From NCBI GenBank assembly GCA_023627715.1, contig JAMAHW010000142.1, positions 1 through 52,476 on the forward strand: a stretch of DNA of 52,476 nt, written 5' to 3'. The position numbers were made by a program, and so were the translations under genes. Under the pieces are notes generated by a model. That model was given only the letters and a program-made list of their open reading frames with translations. It made no database searches and was not told where the DNA came from. Of this stretch, positions 21,785 to 32,501 are shown one piece after another. This DNA is from Periconia sp. R9002. Lineage: Eukaryota; Ascomycota; Dothideomycetes; Pleosporales; Periconiaceae. The first letter of the stretch is position 1. Every line of letters starts with the position of its first letter.

Positions 21785-21918
21785 CTTGCTTTCCTACTGT
21801 GGCTACTTTTAGCGCATTACGAGAATAGACGCTGCTTTTAGTTTCTTGCGGTTTGCCATCACCAGCCAGGAGGATGGCCGACCCGTTCCTGCCCTGACCT
21901 TGCGCCGATGGCAATATT
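21785..21918 (-). repeat. Dispersed repeat R1, copy c (right arm)
   Basis: Reverse complement of 18950-19072. On its outer side it runs without interruption into the 5' flank of nuclease-family copy A, through CGCCGATGGCAATATTTTG. Confidence 0.75.
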
Positions 21919-22285
21919 TTGAGGATTTGGTGAAAAAATGGAGGATGATTCGTGACAAAGAGAGTTGACGCTTATACGTAAGGGTAATGGCTGTTGGTAC
22001 AAGGTGTGGTAAGAGCTTGTACAGGCGCTCCGATGTGCACTAGATCTGTACTAGGGAGCCACACTGCGACTCACTGTCAGCCCCACTGCGGGAGCCAAAA
22101 ACGGTTCGCGGGGATCAGAATAGGCTCCCGGGCGGCAACGGCTGTTTGCTTGTTGCGTGATTACATCAGCAGGCTCGGCGCTTGTCAAGGGTTGTTGCTA
22201 AGTCAACCAGCACGTCTATCGTCCCTTCCCTAATCCTCTCTTGCATCGACCCATACAACCTCGCAATGCGGTACAGCATGCGGTG
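21919..22285 (+). repeat. Conserved non-coding 5' flank of nuclease family, copy A
   Basis: Shares a series of blocks with the reverse complements of 52019-52395, 50480-50720 and 36362-36710, in the same order. Examples are ACGTAAGGGTAATGG, GGTGTGGTAAGAGCTT, ACTAGGGAGCCACA and GGGAGCCAAAA. Conservation upstream of the start codon in every copy indicates that the coding sequence spreads together with this flank. Confidence 0.75.
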
Positions 22286-23497
22286 ATGTCTACGTCCTGG
22301 GCCTCTGTGACACAAGATCAAAAAATCACACACCGCCTTCGAGCTTCACGGAACGGCCATTGACGCCGCCGCCGACCGACGAGAAGCAGTTCACACAAGC
22401 CAATCGAGTCGTCGCGCTCTTCGAAGAGATCCGGGCCGGGAGGTACATCAAGCGACACCCGTGGACAGAGTTTCAGCTTGCGGAAGGAGATTATGATCAG
22501 ATAGAGCGCCAGCTTGAGCGAGACGAGGGGCTGTCAAGATACGTCAAAGATAAGATACGGTAAGTATACTTCAGACATAGTGGGCGTGGCGACTAACAAT
22601 AGGCTGGTTAGGTATAATTACAACGGGGAAACCCATCGCCTCGTTGTTCGTATGCCGACGGGAGTACACGAGCTGTTCATTGATGGAGTTGAGGACGCAA
22701 TTCGTAGCCAGCTGAAAGTGATACGCAGCGGATCAGGCAAGAAGCCCGCTTTGCGCAGAAAGTGCGGCCAGCCCGATCGACCGAGATAGAATTTCCAGTA
22801 GAAAACGCTCCACCCGGAAAGAAATCAAAATACGAGCCGGATGCTTCTTTCTGGCACGACGATGCGCAATACCCTGGGGTTGTTATTGAAGTTGCATATT
22901 CACAGAAGAAAAAGAGGCTAGGTCGGCTGGCTGAAGACTATCTTCTCAATTCGGACGCGAACATACGCATAGTTGTCGGGCTGGATATCGAGTATGGCAA
23001 GAAAGGCTCACGCAAGGCGACATTGTCAGTGTGGCGAACCGATCTGTTCCATACTCCTAATGGGGATGAACTGCGAGTTGTTCAAGATGCCGCAGATGAG
23101 GTATATTATTTGCCCGAAAATTCTCTCTTGCCTTATCTGACAGTCAGATTAGACATTCCGGGACGATCAAGGCAACCCTACCAATTATCCAGGCTTGCAG
23201 CTGCGCCTCAGCGATTTTGCCCATAAAGGACTGGTGCAGGAAAAGCTAGGAAGCCATGATCAAAAATTGGTTATATCCGCTAAACAGCTTTGCGAATTCC
23301 TTACTGCAGCGGAGGTCAAGGTATGACAGAGAGGATCGCTTAGCAAGGATCCAATCCCCCCAGGGGTCGAGAAGAGGAAGCGGTCAGAAACACCTCCAGA
23401 AGAGATTGCGTCTGGCGATGAAGCAAGATACGTCGAACAAGAGGAGAAAGCGGCGAAGCGGATAGCGGAAGATGACCCGGATTATAGGAATAGATGA
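22286..23497 (+). pseudogene. PD-(D/E)XK nuclease-like family, copy A (decayed)
   Basis: Same family as 50789-52018. Recognisable parts are PWTEFQLAEGDYDQIERQLE, the intron after KDKIR (GTAAGT to GGTTAG), HRLVVRMPTGVHELF, the nuclease-like core KYEPDASFWHDD with VVIEVAYSQKKKR, and the charged tail KRKRSETPPEEIASGDEARY. Lesions are a 2-bp insertion near 22330 in a CA-rich tract, a frameshift near 22745 and an in-frame TGA near 23325. The second intron position (donor after ADE near 23101) is kept. It lies between repeat R1 copy c and the Tc1 element, on the strand opposite to copies B and C. Confidence 0.75.
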
Positions 23498-23649
23498 ATG
23501 GGAGGCAAATTGTTAGCCTGATATCTGACATACCCGCTTCTATCTAGCCAAACACATCGGCTACATTGGGAATTCTTAGGATAACACTTTTTCATTAGGA
23601 CTTTATCTTTCGTTTTAATCTAGATGATATTAACATTGATTAAGTACAT

Positions 23650-24768
23650 TCACCATTTTGTGTGCCCTCCCTTTGCATCTATTACAGCTTGGCACCGCTC
23701 ATTCATATTCCCAGTATATCGAGCAAAATCCGATACCTTTAATGCCGTCCACTCGTTTTCTACACATTTCCGTAGCTCTGCGAGAGATCGTGGAGATCTC
23801 TTCGCCACTCTTTGCTTCATCATCCGCCACACATTCTCTATGGGATTCAGATCAGGAGAGCTAGCAGGCCAGCACATCTTGTCTATTCCATGTTTATCGT
23901 GGAGCTGCTTGATGAGCTTGGCGGTATGCGGAGAAGCGCCATCTTCCATTAGAATGACCTGTCTCGAACGGTTCTGCGGGTGCTGAGCCACCCATTCCAT
24001 GAAACAATATACCCAAGGGAGCACCCTTTCTCTATGTACACCGCCTGTATATCTGCCCCATTCTTTTTCCATCACCACCATCGGCCCTTTACCGAATGCC
24101 GAGATGCTTCCGTGAACTGTCCACGAGGAGTAGGTTCTGAACTTAGGAACGCAACAGGACTGGTCATATTTCTCATCTGGTCGCCGGGTGACGTAGACTC
24201 TTCCGAAGACCTCGGTTGAGAAGGAACACTCGTCAGTCCAGACAATGCAAGCCCACTGCTCTGGCTTCCAGCTTAGATGCTCGGTCGCCCACGCCAGGCG
24301 CACCTGCTTCTGCGCTTCGGTGAGCAGAGGCTTCGCAGTAGCGACGCGGCGCCCGTACGACCCCATCTTGAATGCTGCCCTCAGCGCTTTGCGGCCAGCC
24401 TGAACACCCTCTAGTCGAGCGATCTCTTTGTACGTCATGCGACGATGAGCAGCATCAAGGGTAGCCCGAGCAATGAGGCGTTGGCGCACCTGATTTGTGA
24501 TAGCAGACTTTCTTCCTACTGGCTTCTTTGGAGCCTCCACTCCGGACTTGAGCACAGATTGAACGGTTGTCCGAGCAAGTCCCATGCTCGTAGCAATGGC
24601 TTCTGCGGACCAACCCAGGACCTTCGAGAAGGTGAAAATGCGACAGCGCTGCTGGTAGGTCAGTCTAGTCCCTGGCCGTCTGTTGAGGTCTCGGGTCCGC
24701 TCTGACGGCCTCAGAGCATGATACTGGCGAGAAGTTGTTCTGGGCATATTGTATTCTCTGATACGCAT
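23650..24768 (-). mobile_element. Tc1/mariner-type transposase, intact ORF
   Basis: An ATG-initiated 372-residue ORF with no stops or frameshifts. The N-terminal half has paired helix-turn-helix regions (LTYQQRCRIFTFSKVLGWS and LARTTVQSVLKSG). The DDE catalytic triad is D179 (VWTDECSF), D276 (LMEDGASPH) and E311 (PDLNPIENVW), with 34 residues between the last two, the Tc1-type DD34E spacing. It is similar in kind to Molly-like elements of Pleosporales (from memory, not compared). I could not define terminal inverted repeats or the TA duplication. It sits just downstream of nuclease copy A, which it may have interrupted. Confidence 0.85.
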
Positions 24769-25990
24769 ACTGAAGCACCTAAAGGTGCCTGCGCTTTATA
24801 CCTTGAGCTAATACTCTCGCACCTTCCATGAAGCTTTCCCGGGATGACCAATTCTCGCCAATGCTTTGGAATACAGATCCGTCGTATTCGGCTTAAATAT
24901 ATTCATTGCTCCGCATCTGCTGTGTAATCTTTGCCATCTACATACTGATGTAAAGCGTCTTCAGGTGACACTAATCCAGAAAGACGACATGCAGAGGCTG
25001 TGAGTCACTGCAGGAGTCTCATGCAGGCTGTCTTGGCTGACCGTACTGACACCTTATCTTGACCACAGCATCCCCGGTTGTAGAGCAAGGAGCCCAGTCC
25101 GCTTCTGAAGGTGTATGTCGAGGACAAGACTCAGCCACACGTGGATTTATTGGGTCCCGCTTTAGTCCCCGCGGTGGAGCTTGCGCTAGCTCCCCGTGGC
25201 GGGGCAGATCAAAGCTAAGTCTCATACAGTAATGAGATCCAGGGACCACAACGGCTCCACGACGGGAACCGAAACTGGGCCCTCGGAAGGCAAATCAAGC
25301 AAGGGTGGTGTGGGAACGGAACTCGTTCGACATGATTTGGGTAGGATCCGCAGAAGCCACATTGCAATCGGCGCTACAACGCCACTCCCAAAACAACTAG
25401 GTGCCAACCATAGCTGTTACTGTTTTCTGTATCAAAAAGTAGACCTTCACTTGTCCTCGAGGCGATTTTTTTCTTTACCGTAGAATAAAGTACAGTACAC
25501 ATCACGATACGTATTTTATATCTTGCCACAACATTCAAGAGCTCAGCGGATGATGGCGCCGGAGCGAAATGGGTCAGGCATTCTGTGCCAGAACGGGATC
25601 CACTACGGAAACCAAATTAGGCTTCTCAGTTATCTTCCGGAATAAGCGAGGTGGCGCGAGTAGATACAACACTGTAAGGCGCAGGAAAAATATCACGAGT
25701 ATGTTACAATGCTCTATAGGAAAAGGAAAGTCTTGAAGGTAAAACAAACCAAAAACAAATGTCGGGTTTTTTCTTGTTCGCACGTCAAAACCCACTTCAT
25801 CAAGACGTGTAATCCCTTGTCATGGTCCAGCAAATTCACCACCATCTTCCATGTAGAGTTTGAGCTGCCCTGCTAACATAGATACTGTACTCGGCCTTCA
25901 TACGCCCTACCAGATCGAACTAGATATGAATGTCCTGGAGGTCCTTACAGAGAGCTCGCTAGCGTTTGTACGGTCGGTTGAAGCGTGTTA
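24769..25990. other. Transposon right flank and intergenic DNA
   Basis: The first 100-200 bp presumably contain the transposon end, with a GCACCTAAAGGTGC palindrome at 24775-24788. The remainder has only short frames and no recognised gene. Confidence 0.4.
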
Positions 25991-26935
25991 TCAAACCATG
26001 TATTCCTTTGCTACCCTCCAGAAGTCCCCCACAAATTCACCACCCTCTTCTATGTACTTGATAAATTCACCCGACTTTCCAATCGTATCAATCTCGCAAA
26101 CTATATACTCAAGTACGAGCTTCCTTAAAGCATCCAGAGTATTGTCTTCGCTTCTATCCGGTAGGTCTGGGCTTGAATACGCATATCTCGCGAGCTCAAT
26201 AATGTCTCCAACGCGCTCTGCATACAATTTGAAGCTCAGGAGCGTCTTGTGCAATTTGTTAAGGGTCAGGGCTTTGAGTGGTGTGATCATACGAACATGC
26301 GCAAAACAGTAGAGTCTTGCATGGGCGAGGAGGACTGGCGTGAAGTTTTGGTATATAGTCCTATTTGGTTTGGGCTCGAAACGCTGCAGAATTTGACTTT
26401 TGGGGTCGCCGTCCCGTAAGTAGTTTCGGCTGTTGAATTCAGCTCGTAACGGAGCCCTCGAAGTGGGCCTCGGTTCGACTTGAGGCTCAGGTGTTACCTC
26501 AGGCGGACTCTCTGGGGGTATTTCCTGTTCAACAGTGGGGGGCGGTAGTGCAGCATAGCCCTTCTTGCCTTTCTTTTTTTTCTTAGATAGTGCATTGATC
26601 CCCCAAAGTTCATCGCTCTCGTTCAGCTGGATATTGCCCGGTGTGGGCGGCGAGAGTGTTTCTGACGGCGGTACCGTGTAGTCCCCACGGTAGGCGTACT
26701 CGCAGAACCGGATAAAATCGTCAACCTCAATGTCTTCGATCCGCGCACATCGCTTTTCAGATTCTTCCATTCCGCCATTGATGAGTGCATCTAGTTGTTG
26801 GCTAGTAGCAGCAAGCGCAGCTGCATGCACCATGATAGGTTTCCCCTCCTTACCAATGAAGAAGGTAAATTGGTGGGACAAGATGAGGCTGCAGGGATTT
26901 AGCTTGACCAAATCGACATAAGAGTAGGAACTCAC
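25991..26935 (-). CDS. BTB/POZ-domain protein, 5' end not fixed
   Basis: An open frame of 314 codons. FTFFIGKEGKPIMVHAAALA followed by LINGGMEESEKR and IRFCEYAYRGDYTVP is a clear fungal BTB/POZ domain in the N-terminal third. A Pro-rich and Lys-rich linker follows (KKKKKGKKGYAALPPP), then a helical C-terminal region with HARLYCFAHVRMITPL typical of this family. The first codon at 26935 is GTG. The same frame continues upstream to a good acceptor (TTTATTCTGCAG, about 26990), so a first exon probably lies above 26990 and was not located. Likely role: protein-protein adaptor. Confidence 0.75.
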   Translation of the reverse strand: MSSYSYVDLVKLNPCSLILSHQFTFFIGKEGKPIMVHAAALAATSQQLDALINGGMEESEKRCARIEDIEVDDFIRFCEYAYRGDYTVPPSETLSPPTPGNIQLNESDELWGINALSKKKKKGKKGYAALPPPTVEQEIPPESPPEVTPEPQVEPRPTSRAPLRAEFNSRNYLRDGDPKSQILQRFEPKPNRTIYQNFTPVLLAHARLYCFAHVRMITPLKALTLNKLHKTLLSFKLYAERVGDIIELARYAYSSPDLPDRSEDNTLDALRKLVLEYIVCEIDTIGKSGEFIKYIEEGGEFVGDFWRVAKEYMV

Positions 26936-26990
26936 TCCTTGAAGGTCGATGCCATTTGTGTCGAGAATAACTCTGATGACTCTGCAGAAT

Positions 26991-27709
26991 AAAAGATATC
27001 ATAGTCGACGTTTATCTTATATAAAAGTTCGCATCATAGCAAGTATGACTTGCGGGGTTGTACAGGAGACACTTGCGTGTTACGCAACGACTGGTTGGCA
27101 TAGGCTCGATATGCAACACGATATCATCAGCGCATAACCTATGGATCAACGGAACCCACTGTCTAGTCCACAGCGATTCTATGACGCGCCATCTGATTCG
27201 ACTGGGTATTCCGGTCTACCCACAGCGCTGGAATATGCTAGTAGACAAGGGGACGTATACGGATAACACGCAGCGAATTGGGCGATCTCAGTGGACGTGG
27301 GCCGTGTTCGCTCAGTCAAAAACAGCGCTTATGCATAATCTCAGCAATCATGAGATTGAATTTGTGCAAGACAGAGAGTGTCGGGCCTCGCGTGCCTTCC
27401 GAACCTATATACAAATAGCCGCCTGTTATCTCTCGATAGATGAGAGCACATTGACTTGCATAAGCGCTCAGGCTCAATCGTCTCACTGTTTTTGCAACCA
27501 GTGGGAATTCCTAGGGAGAATTTGCTTCAGTCACTGCATCGTTTTGGTTGGCGCACGTTGCTTCTTGACTCCGATACGGGTTTTACCTAGCCAATGAGAT
27601 TTGTGGGTCCACGGAAGCTTATCGAGCCTGTTTTTAATTCCCGCTGTGAGCCCTGGTTCCTATCTGTCTGTTGCTCATTAAAGCCTTTACTATACCCTAC
27701 TAAGAAAGC
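26991..27709. other. Intergenic upstream of BTB gene
   Basis: Should contain the missing first exon or promoter of the BTB gene. The plus-strand frame 27058-27597 (179 codons) has no recognised domain and is not called. Confidence 0.35.
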
Positions 27710-27830
27710 ATGTTTACATTTTTGAAAAAAAGGTTGCGACATCACAAAAATATCGCCTCCAGGGCAAGGGCAGGGCAGGAGCGGGTCGGCCACCTTCCCG
27801 CTAGCGCGTGCAAGATGTTCATGCACGTCG
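27710..27830 (+). repeat. Dispersed repeat R1, copy d (left of the receptor gene)
   Basis: Contains AAATATCGCCTCCAGGG then CAAGGGCAGGGCAGGAGCGG and CACCTTCCCGCTAGCG. It is inverted relative to copy e at 32055-32140. Its outer part (CATGTTTACATTTTTGAAAA and GACATCACAAAAATATCGCC) matches copy a at 6504-6551. Confidence 0.7.
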
Positions 27831-28124
27831 CTCATGTCCGCCTTGAGCGGCTAACTTTGCCACGCCACACTCGAGGCGTTGCAAGCGCCAAGACATAACA
27901 CTCCCTCAGCCTGCCCCAACTTCTTCTCGCAACACCAAATCATGCGACAGTGTACTGCTGCCATTACTCCTTTCGACTGCAATCTTCCAGTATCACTTAA
28001 TACTCTATGGTCCGAAGTGCTTGCTGACCTAATAGCTAGGCCCCACCTAAAACAATCTAGTTGCCGAGCTCGTCCCTCCAACTAGGCAGCCACGAACGAG
28101 CCGAGCCAACGCCTCTCCCTAGCT

Positions 28125-31100
28125 ATGGCCGATGTTATACGACTTTTAAGATGCAGTGATACTGGCGACTTCGGTCTCCCTGAAGCATTTGCCAGCGATA
28201 AGGCTGTGCCGAATTATGCAATTCTTTCCCATGGGAAGATGGGAAAGAGGTCACCTTCAACGATCTGGTGGAAGGTACTGGAACGGGCAAAACTGGCTAC
28301 CATAAGATCCGGCTCTGTGCACAACAGGCTCAACGTGATGGTCTCCAATACTTCTGGGTGGATACCTGCTGCATCGATAAATCAAATCCTGCCGAGCTTC
28401 AGAAGGCCATCAACTCGATGTTTCGATGGTATAAGAACGCGAAGAAGTGCTACGTCTATTTACAAGATGTGTCAACTATGAAGCGAAAAGCGAGCGATAG
28501 AAACATGGAACACACCTGGGAGCCAGCATTTCGACAAAGCAGATGGTTCAGGCGGGGCTGGACGCTCCAAGAGCTCCTCGCCCCAATCTCAGTCCAGTTC
28601 TTCTCGCAAGAGTGGAAAAAGCTTGGCGACAAGAATTCATTAGTGCAACACATCCATGAAGCCACAGGGGTCCCGAATGCAGCTCTACTAGGGGAACCTA
28701 TGGTCCGATTCAGCGAAAAGGAGCGATTCTCCTGGATACAAAGCCGCGAGACAAAGATCGAAGAAGACAAAGCGTACGCATTACTTGGTATTTTCGACGT
28801 TGAAATGCCGCTTTGCTATAAAGAAGGATATGCCTGTGCATTCAAAAGGCTTCAAGAAGAGATTAGCAAGCTAAATACTTGTCTCCAAGACTTACGCTCG
28901 ACTGATCCACGTAGTGACAAGAAGCGCATTGAAGACACTAAGGGTGGCCTGCTGCTGGATTCGTACCGCTGGATCCTTGAGAATCCCGAGTTCCAAAGGT
29001 GGCGCGACAGCCAGCGAGACCGATTATTTTGGATAAAGGGCGATCCAGGCAAAGGCAAAACTATGCTGCTCTGCGGCATCATCAACGAATTGAGCAAGTC
29101 GATGTCTAACACAGCACTTCTGGCATACTTCTTCTGCCAGGCCACCGATTCGCGCATTAACAACGCCACGGCCGTACTGCGAGGACTAATATATCTGCTC
29201 GTTTATCAACAGCCATCGCTTGTCGTACACGTGCGAAAGAAGTATGATCATGCGGGGAATACGGTCTTCGAGGATGCCAACGCCTGGGTTACCTTGTCCG
29301 AGATCTTTGTAGATTTAGTGCAAGACCCCAGCTTAAAAGGCATATATCTCATTATCGACGCACTCGACGAATGTGTGACGGATTCGCCGAAATTGCTAGA
29401 TTTCATCGTCCAGACATCCTCCACATCATCGCGCATCAAGTGGATCATATCGAGCCGCAACTGGCCCGACATCGAGGAGCGTCTCGAGCGAGCGCGGGAC
29501 AAGGTCAGGCTGAGTCTTGAGCTAAATGCTAAGTCAGTATCAGCCGCCGTCCATTGCTACATCAAGCATAAGGTGTTACAGCTGGCGCAAGACAAGAAAT
29601 ATAACGATCAGACGAAGGACGCCGTACTAAGGTACCTATACAATAATGCGAACGATACCTTCCTCTGGGCGGCCTTGGTCTGTCAAAACCTTAATCAGAT
29701 GTCGCGGTTCAATATCGTCAAGAAGCTGGAGGCGTTTCCTCCTGGGCTTAGATCTCTCTACAACGGGATGATACACCGCATCAACAACTCAGACGATGCT
29801 GAACTCTGCAGACATATACTCGCCACAGTGACTGTTGTATACCGACCCGTTACGCTAGAGGAGCTTACCTTGCTTGTAGAGGAGCTCGGCGATATAGCTA
29901 AAGAAACAAATTCAGTGCAAGAAGTCGTCCATCTCTGCGGCTCGCTTCTTACCGTACAGGACGGCATTGTTTACTTTGTGCACCAGTCTGCAAAGGATTT
30001 CCTCCTCAAGAAGGCATTTAATATAATATTCCCGTCCAAAAGCGAAGTGGTCCACTACACAGTCTTCTCTCGATCGCTAACAGCCATGTCTGACGTACTA
30101 CGACGGGATATATTTAACCTAGGTGCTTTAGGATATCCTGTTAAGCAGATCGAACAACCAAAGCCTGATCCGTTAGCAGCATTGCGGTACTCGTGTATTC
30201 ACTGGATTGATCACCTTTGCGAGTATATTTCTAACTCTTCAACATACGATAAGAGCATTCTTATGAGTGGCGGCGTTGTGGACGGGTTTTTGAGAAAGAA
30301 GTATCTTTACTGGCTCGAAGCTGTTAGCCTTTGCATGAGCATGTCAAAGGGTGTAGTCTCAATGTCCAGACTGGAGGCCTTGATCAAAGTAATTCCCTAC
30401 CAGCCTATACCCTATAATGCACTTATTGCTAATCAGGATAGGAGAGAGCGGCTACATCCTCGACAATGGAAGTGGTTCGAGACGCAAACCGATTCATCAT
30501 GTACCATAAACCGGCAATTGAGAGTAGTCCACTCCAGGCATATAGCGCGCTTCTGTTTAGTCCAACTGGCAGCGTCATACGGGCACTATTCAAAAATGAA
30601 GAGCCACGGGGCATAGTAATTAGCCCAGGAATGCAGCAGCAATGGAGTAGCTGCCTTTCGACGCTCGAGGGCCACAGCGCCATTGTCACCTCGGTGGCCT
30701 TCTCCCACAACTCGACCCTGCTGGCGTCCGCGTCCTACGACCGCACGGTTAGGGTGTGGAAGGTGGGCAGCGGCGAGTGCGTGTTGACACTCAAGGACCA
30801 CAGCAACTCAGTCACTTCAGTGGCCTTCTCCCACGACTCGACCCTGCTAGCGTCCGCGTCCAACGACCGCACGGTTAGGGTGTGGAAGGTGGGTAGCGGC
30901 GAGTGCGTGTTAACGCTCGAGGGCCACAGCGCCATTGTCACCTCGGTAGCCTTCTCCCACGACTCGACCCTACTGGCATCCGCGTCCTACGACCGCACAG
31001 TTAGGGTGTGGAAGGTAGGCAGCGGCGAGTACGTGTCGACGTTTAAGAGCCACAGCGACTGGGTCGCTTCAGTAGCCTTCTCCCACGACTTAACCCTACT

Positions 31101-31884
31101 AGCGTCTGCGTCCTATGACCGTACAGTTAGGGTGCAGAAGGTAGACAGCGGCAAGTGCGTGTTAACGCTTAAGGACCACAGGGACCCCGTCACCTTAGTA
31201 GCCTTCTCCTACGATTCAATCCTGCTAGCGTCCGCGTCCCGTAATAGTATAGTTAGGTTGTGGAAGGTGGGTAGCGGCGAGTGCGTGTTAACGCTTGAGG
31301 GCCACAGGGACTCCGTCACTTCGGTAGCCTTTTCCTACGATTCAACCCTGCTAGCGTCCGCGTCCGCGTCCTACGACCGCACGATTAGGGTGTGGAAGGT
31401 GAGCAGCGGCGAGTGCGTGTCGACGCTTAAGGGCCACGGGGACTCCGTCACTTCGGTAACCTTCTCCCACGATTCAACCCTGCTAGCGTCCGCGTCCGCA
31501 TTCTACGACAGCACAGTCAGGGTGTGGAAGGTGGGCAGCGGCGAGTGCTTTCAGACAAGCAACGTTAAGCAAACACCCTATCGCATTTCGTTCGACTCCA
31601 GTGATAACTTTCTGATCACTGACATTGGCGTTATTAATGTCAGTACTCAGTCGACTACTACTCCAGCGTCATCTAGTGCAGAAACTCAGACCACTCAGTA
31701 TCAAGGCCTAGCTTTAGGTGCAGGCGGCGTATGGATAACATACGATTCAGAGAATCTATTAAGGTTGCCTTCGGAGTATCGACCATCTTGCTCAGTGGTA
31801 TCAGGAGATGTTATCACTATGGGTGTTGGGAACGGAAGAGTATGGATGTGTGAAGTTCAAGGTAGCAAGTCCTTGAAATGTTAG
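28125..31884 (+). pseudogene. HET-NACHT-WD40 STAND receptor (HET-E/HNWD type), two frameshifts
   Basis: The ATG at 28125 opens MADVIRLLRCSDTG and a HET start (NYAILSH). The frame then breaks near 28232, where about four bases appear to be missing. HET continues in another frame (GLQYFWVDTCCIDK, RWYKNAKKCYVYL, RRGWTLQELLAP). NACHT follows: Walker A GDPGKGKTM (about 29040) and Walker B YLIIDALDEC (about 29350). A second frame change near 30435-30465 separates this from FIMYHKPAIESSPLQAY and seven WD40 repeats ending about 31550. The C-terminus is at 31884. Family members sense non-self or modified ligands through the WD40 surface, oligomerise by NACHT and trigger cell death by HET. No GT-AG intron of suitable length repairs either break, so this is a pseudogene or contains sequence errors. 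R1 copies flank it in inverted orientation. Confidence 0.8.
30661..31554 (+). repeat. Seven near-identical WD40 repeats (about 126 bp each)
   Basis: Each unit has the frame HS..VTSVAFSHDSTLLASAS.DRTVRVWKVGSGEC. The framework residues are almost constant while the residues after the GH/DH turn vary (S-A-I, S-N-S, S-A-I, S-D-W, R-D-P, R-D-S, G-D-S). Two units carry an extra Ala-Ser codon pair from a GCGTCC duplication. This is the pattern seen in HET-E-type receptors under concerted evolution with selection on ligand-contact positions. Confidence 0.9.
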
Positions 31885-32054
31885 AGCAGAGCATCTGCGT
31901 ACGACTTTCTCTCTCCTGTGTATTTCCTATTATTTCTATTTCATAGAGGGGTCTGGGGAGAATGAAGCTGATAGAGTATGCGAGCTTCCTCTAACGATGC
32001 TTCGAGCATGTTCTGCTCCTGTAAGCCTATTCGTTAATTTGCCACTTGCTTATT

Positions 32055-32140
32055 GTCAGGTGCGTGAACGGCTCGACCACGCCAGCGGGAAGATGGCCGA
32101 CTTGTTCCTGCCCTGCCCTTGCGCTGCAGGCGATAATTCT
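32055..32140 (-). repeat. Dispersed repeat R1, copy e (right of the receptor gene)
   Basis: Contains CCAGCGGGAAGATGGCCGAC then TTCCTGCCCTGCCCTTGCGC and GCAGGCGATAATTCTGTG. It is the inverted partner of copy d, 4.3 kb away across the receptor gene. Confidence 0.7.
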
Positions 32141-32501
32141 GTGTTGTTGTTACCTATAGTATAAGATGATAATGATTTTCAGCACGTAGAGTTATAACTA
32201 GTCCTTTGCCGAACCTGATCAACGGGGCCTAACCTTGAGATTCGCGACGCGCTTAATAACGGGCGCCAGAAAACCGAAAGAAAAGGCACAGCAGCCAACC
32301 AGATGACCATATCTGAAGTTCCCACACTTTTCCGATTCCAAATATAGCTTCTGTCACCATATGAGCTGTCATCAATTTGCCTGGGGAAGACGCAACTTCT
32401 GTCGATAGCTTAGAGCTGGAATGATATTTTCTAAACAACAACACCCAAAGAACACATACATGAGCATAGCTTTTGATTGAAAAGATTATTCATGTTGGCG
32501 C

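Noticed and set aside
23498..24990. Terminal inverted repeats for the Tc1 element
   Set aside because: A weak similarity around CATTGGG-AATT on both sides could not be extended and is not flanked by TA on both sides, so no ends are called.
27058..27597. 179-codon plus-strand frame
   Set aside because: No recognised domain, overlaps the expected 5' region of the BTB gene on the other strand, and composition looks random.
30390..30435. Intron to repair the NACHT to WD40 frameshift
   Set aside because: The GTAATT to TCAG candidate is 48 nt long, a multiple of three, so removing it does not change the frame.
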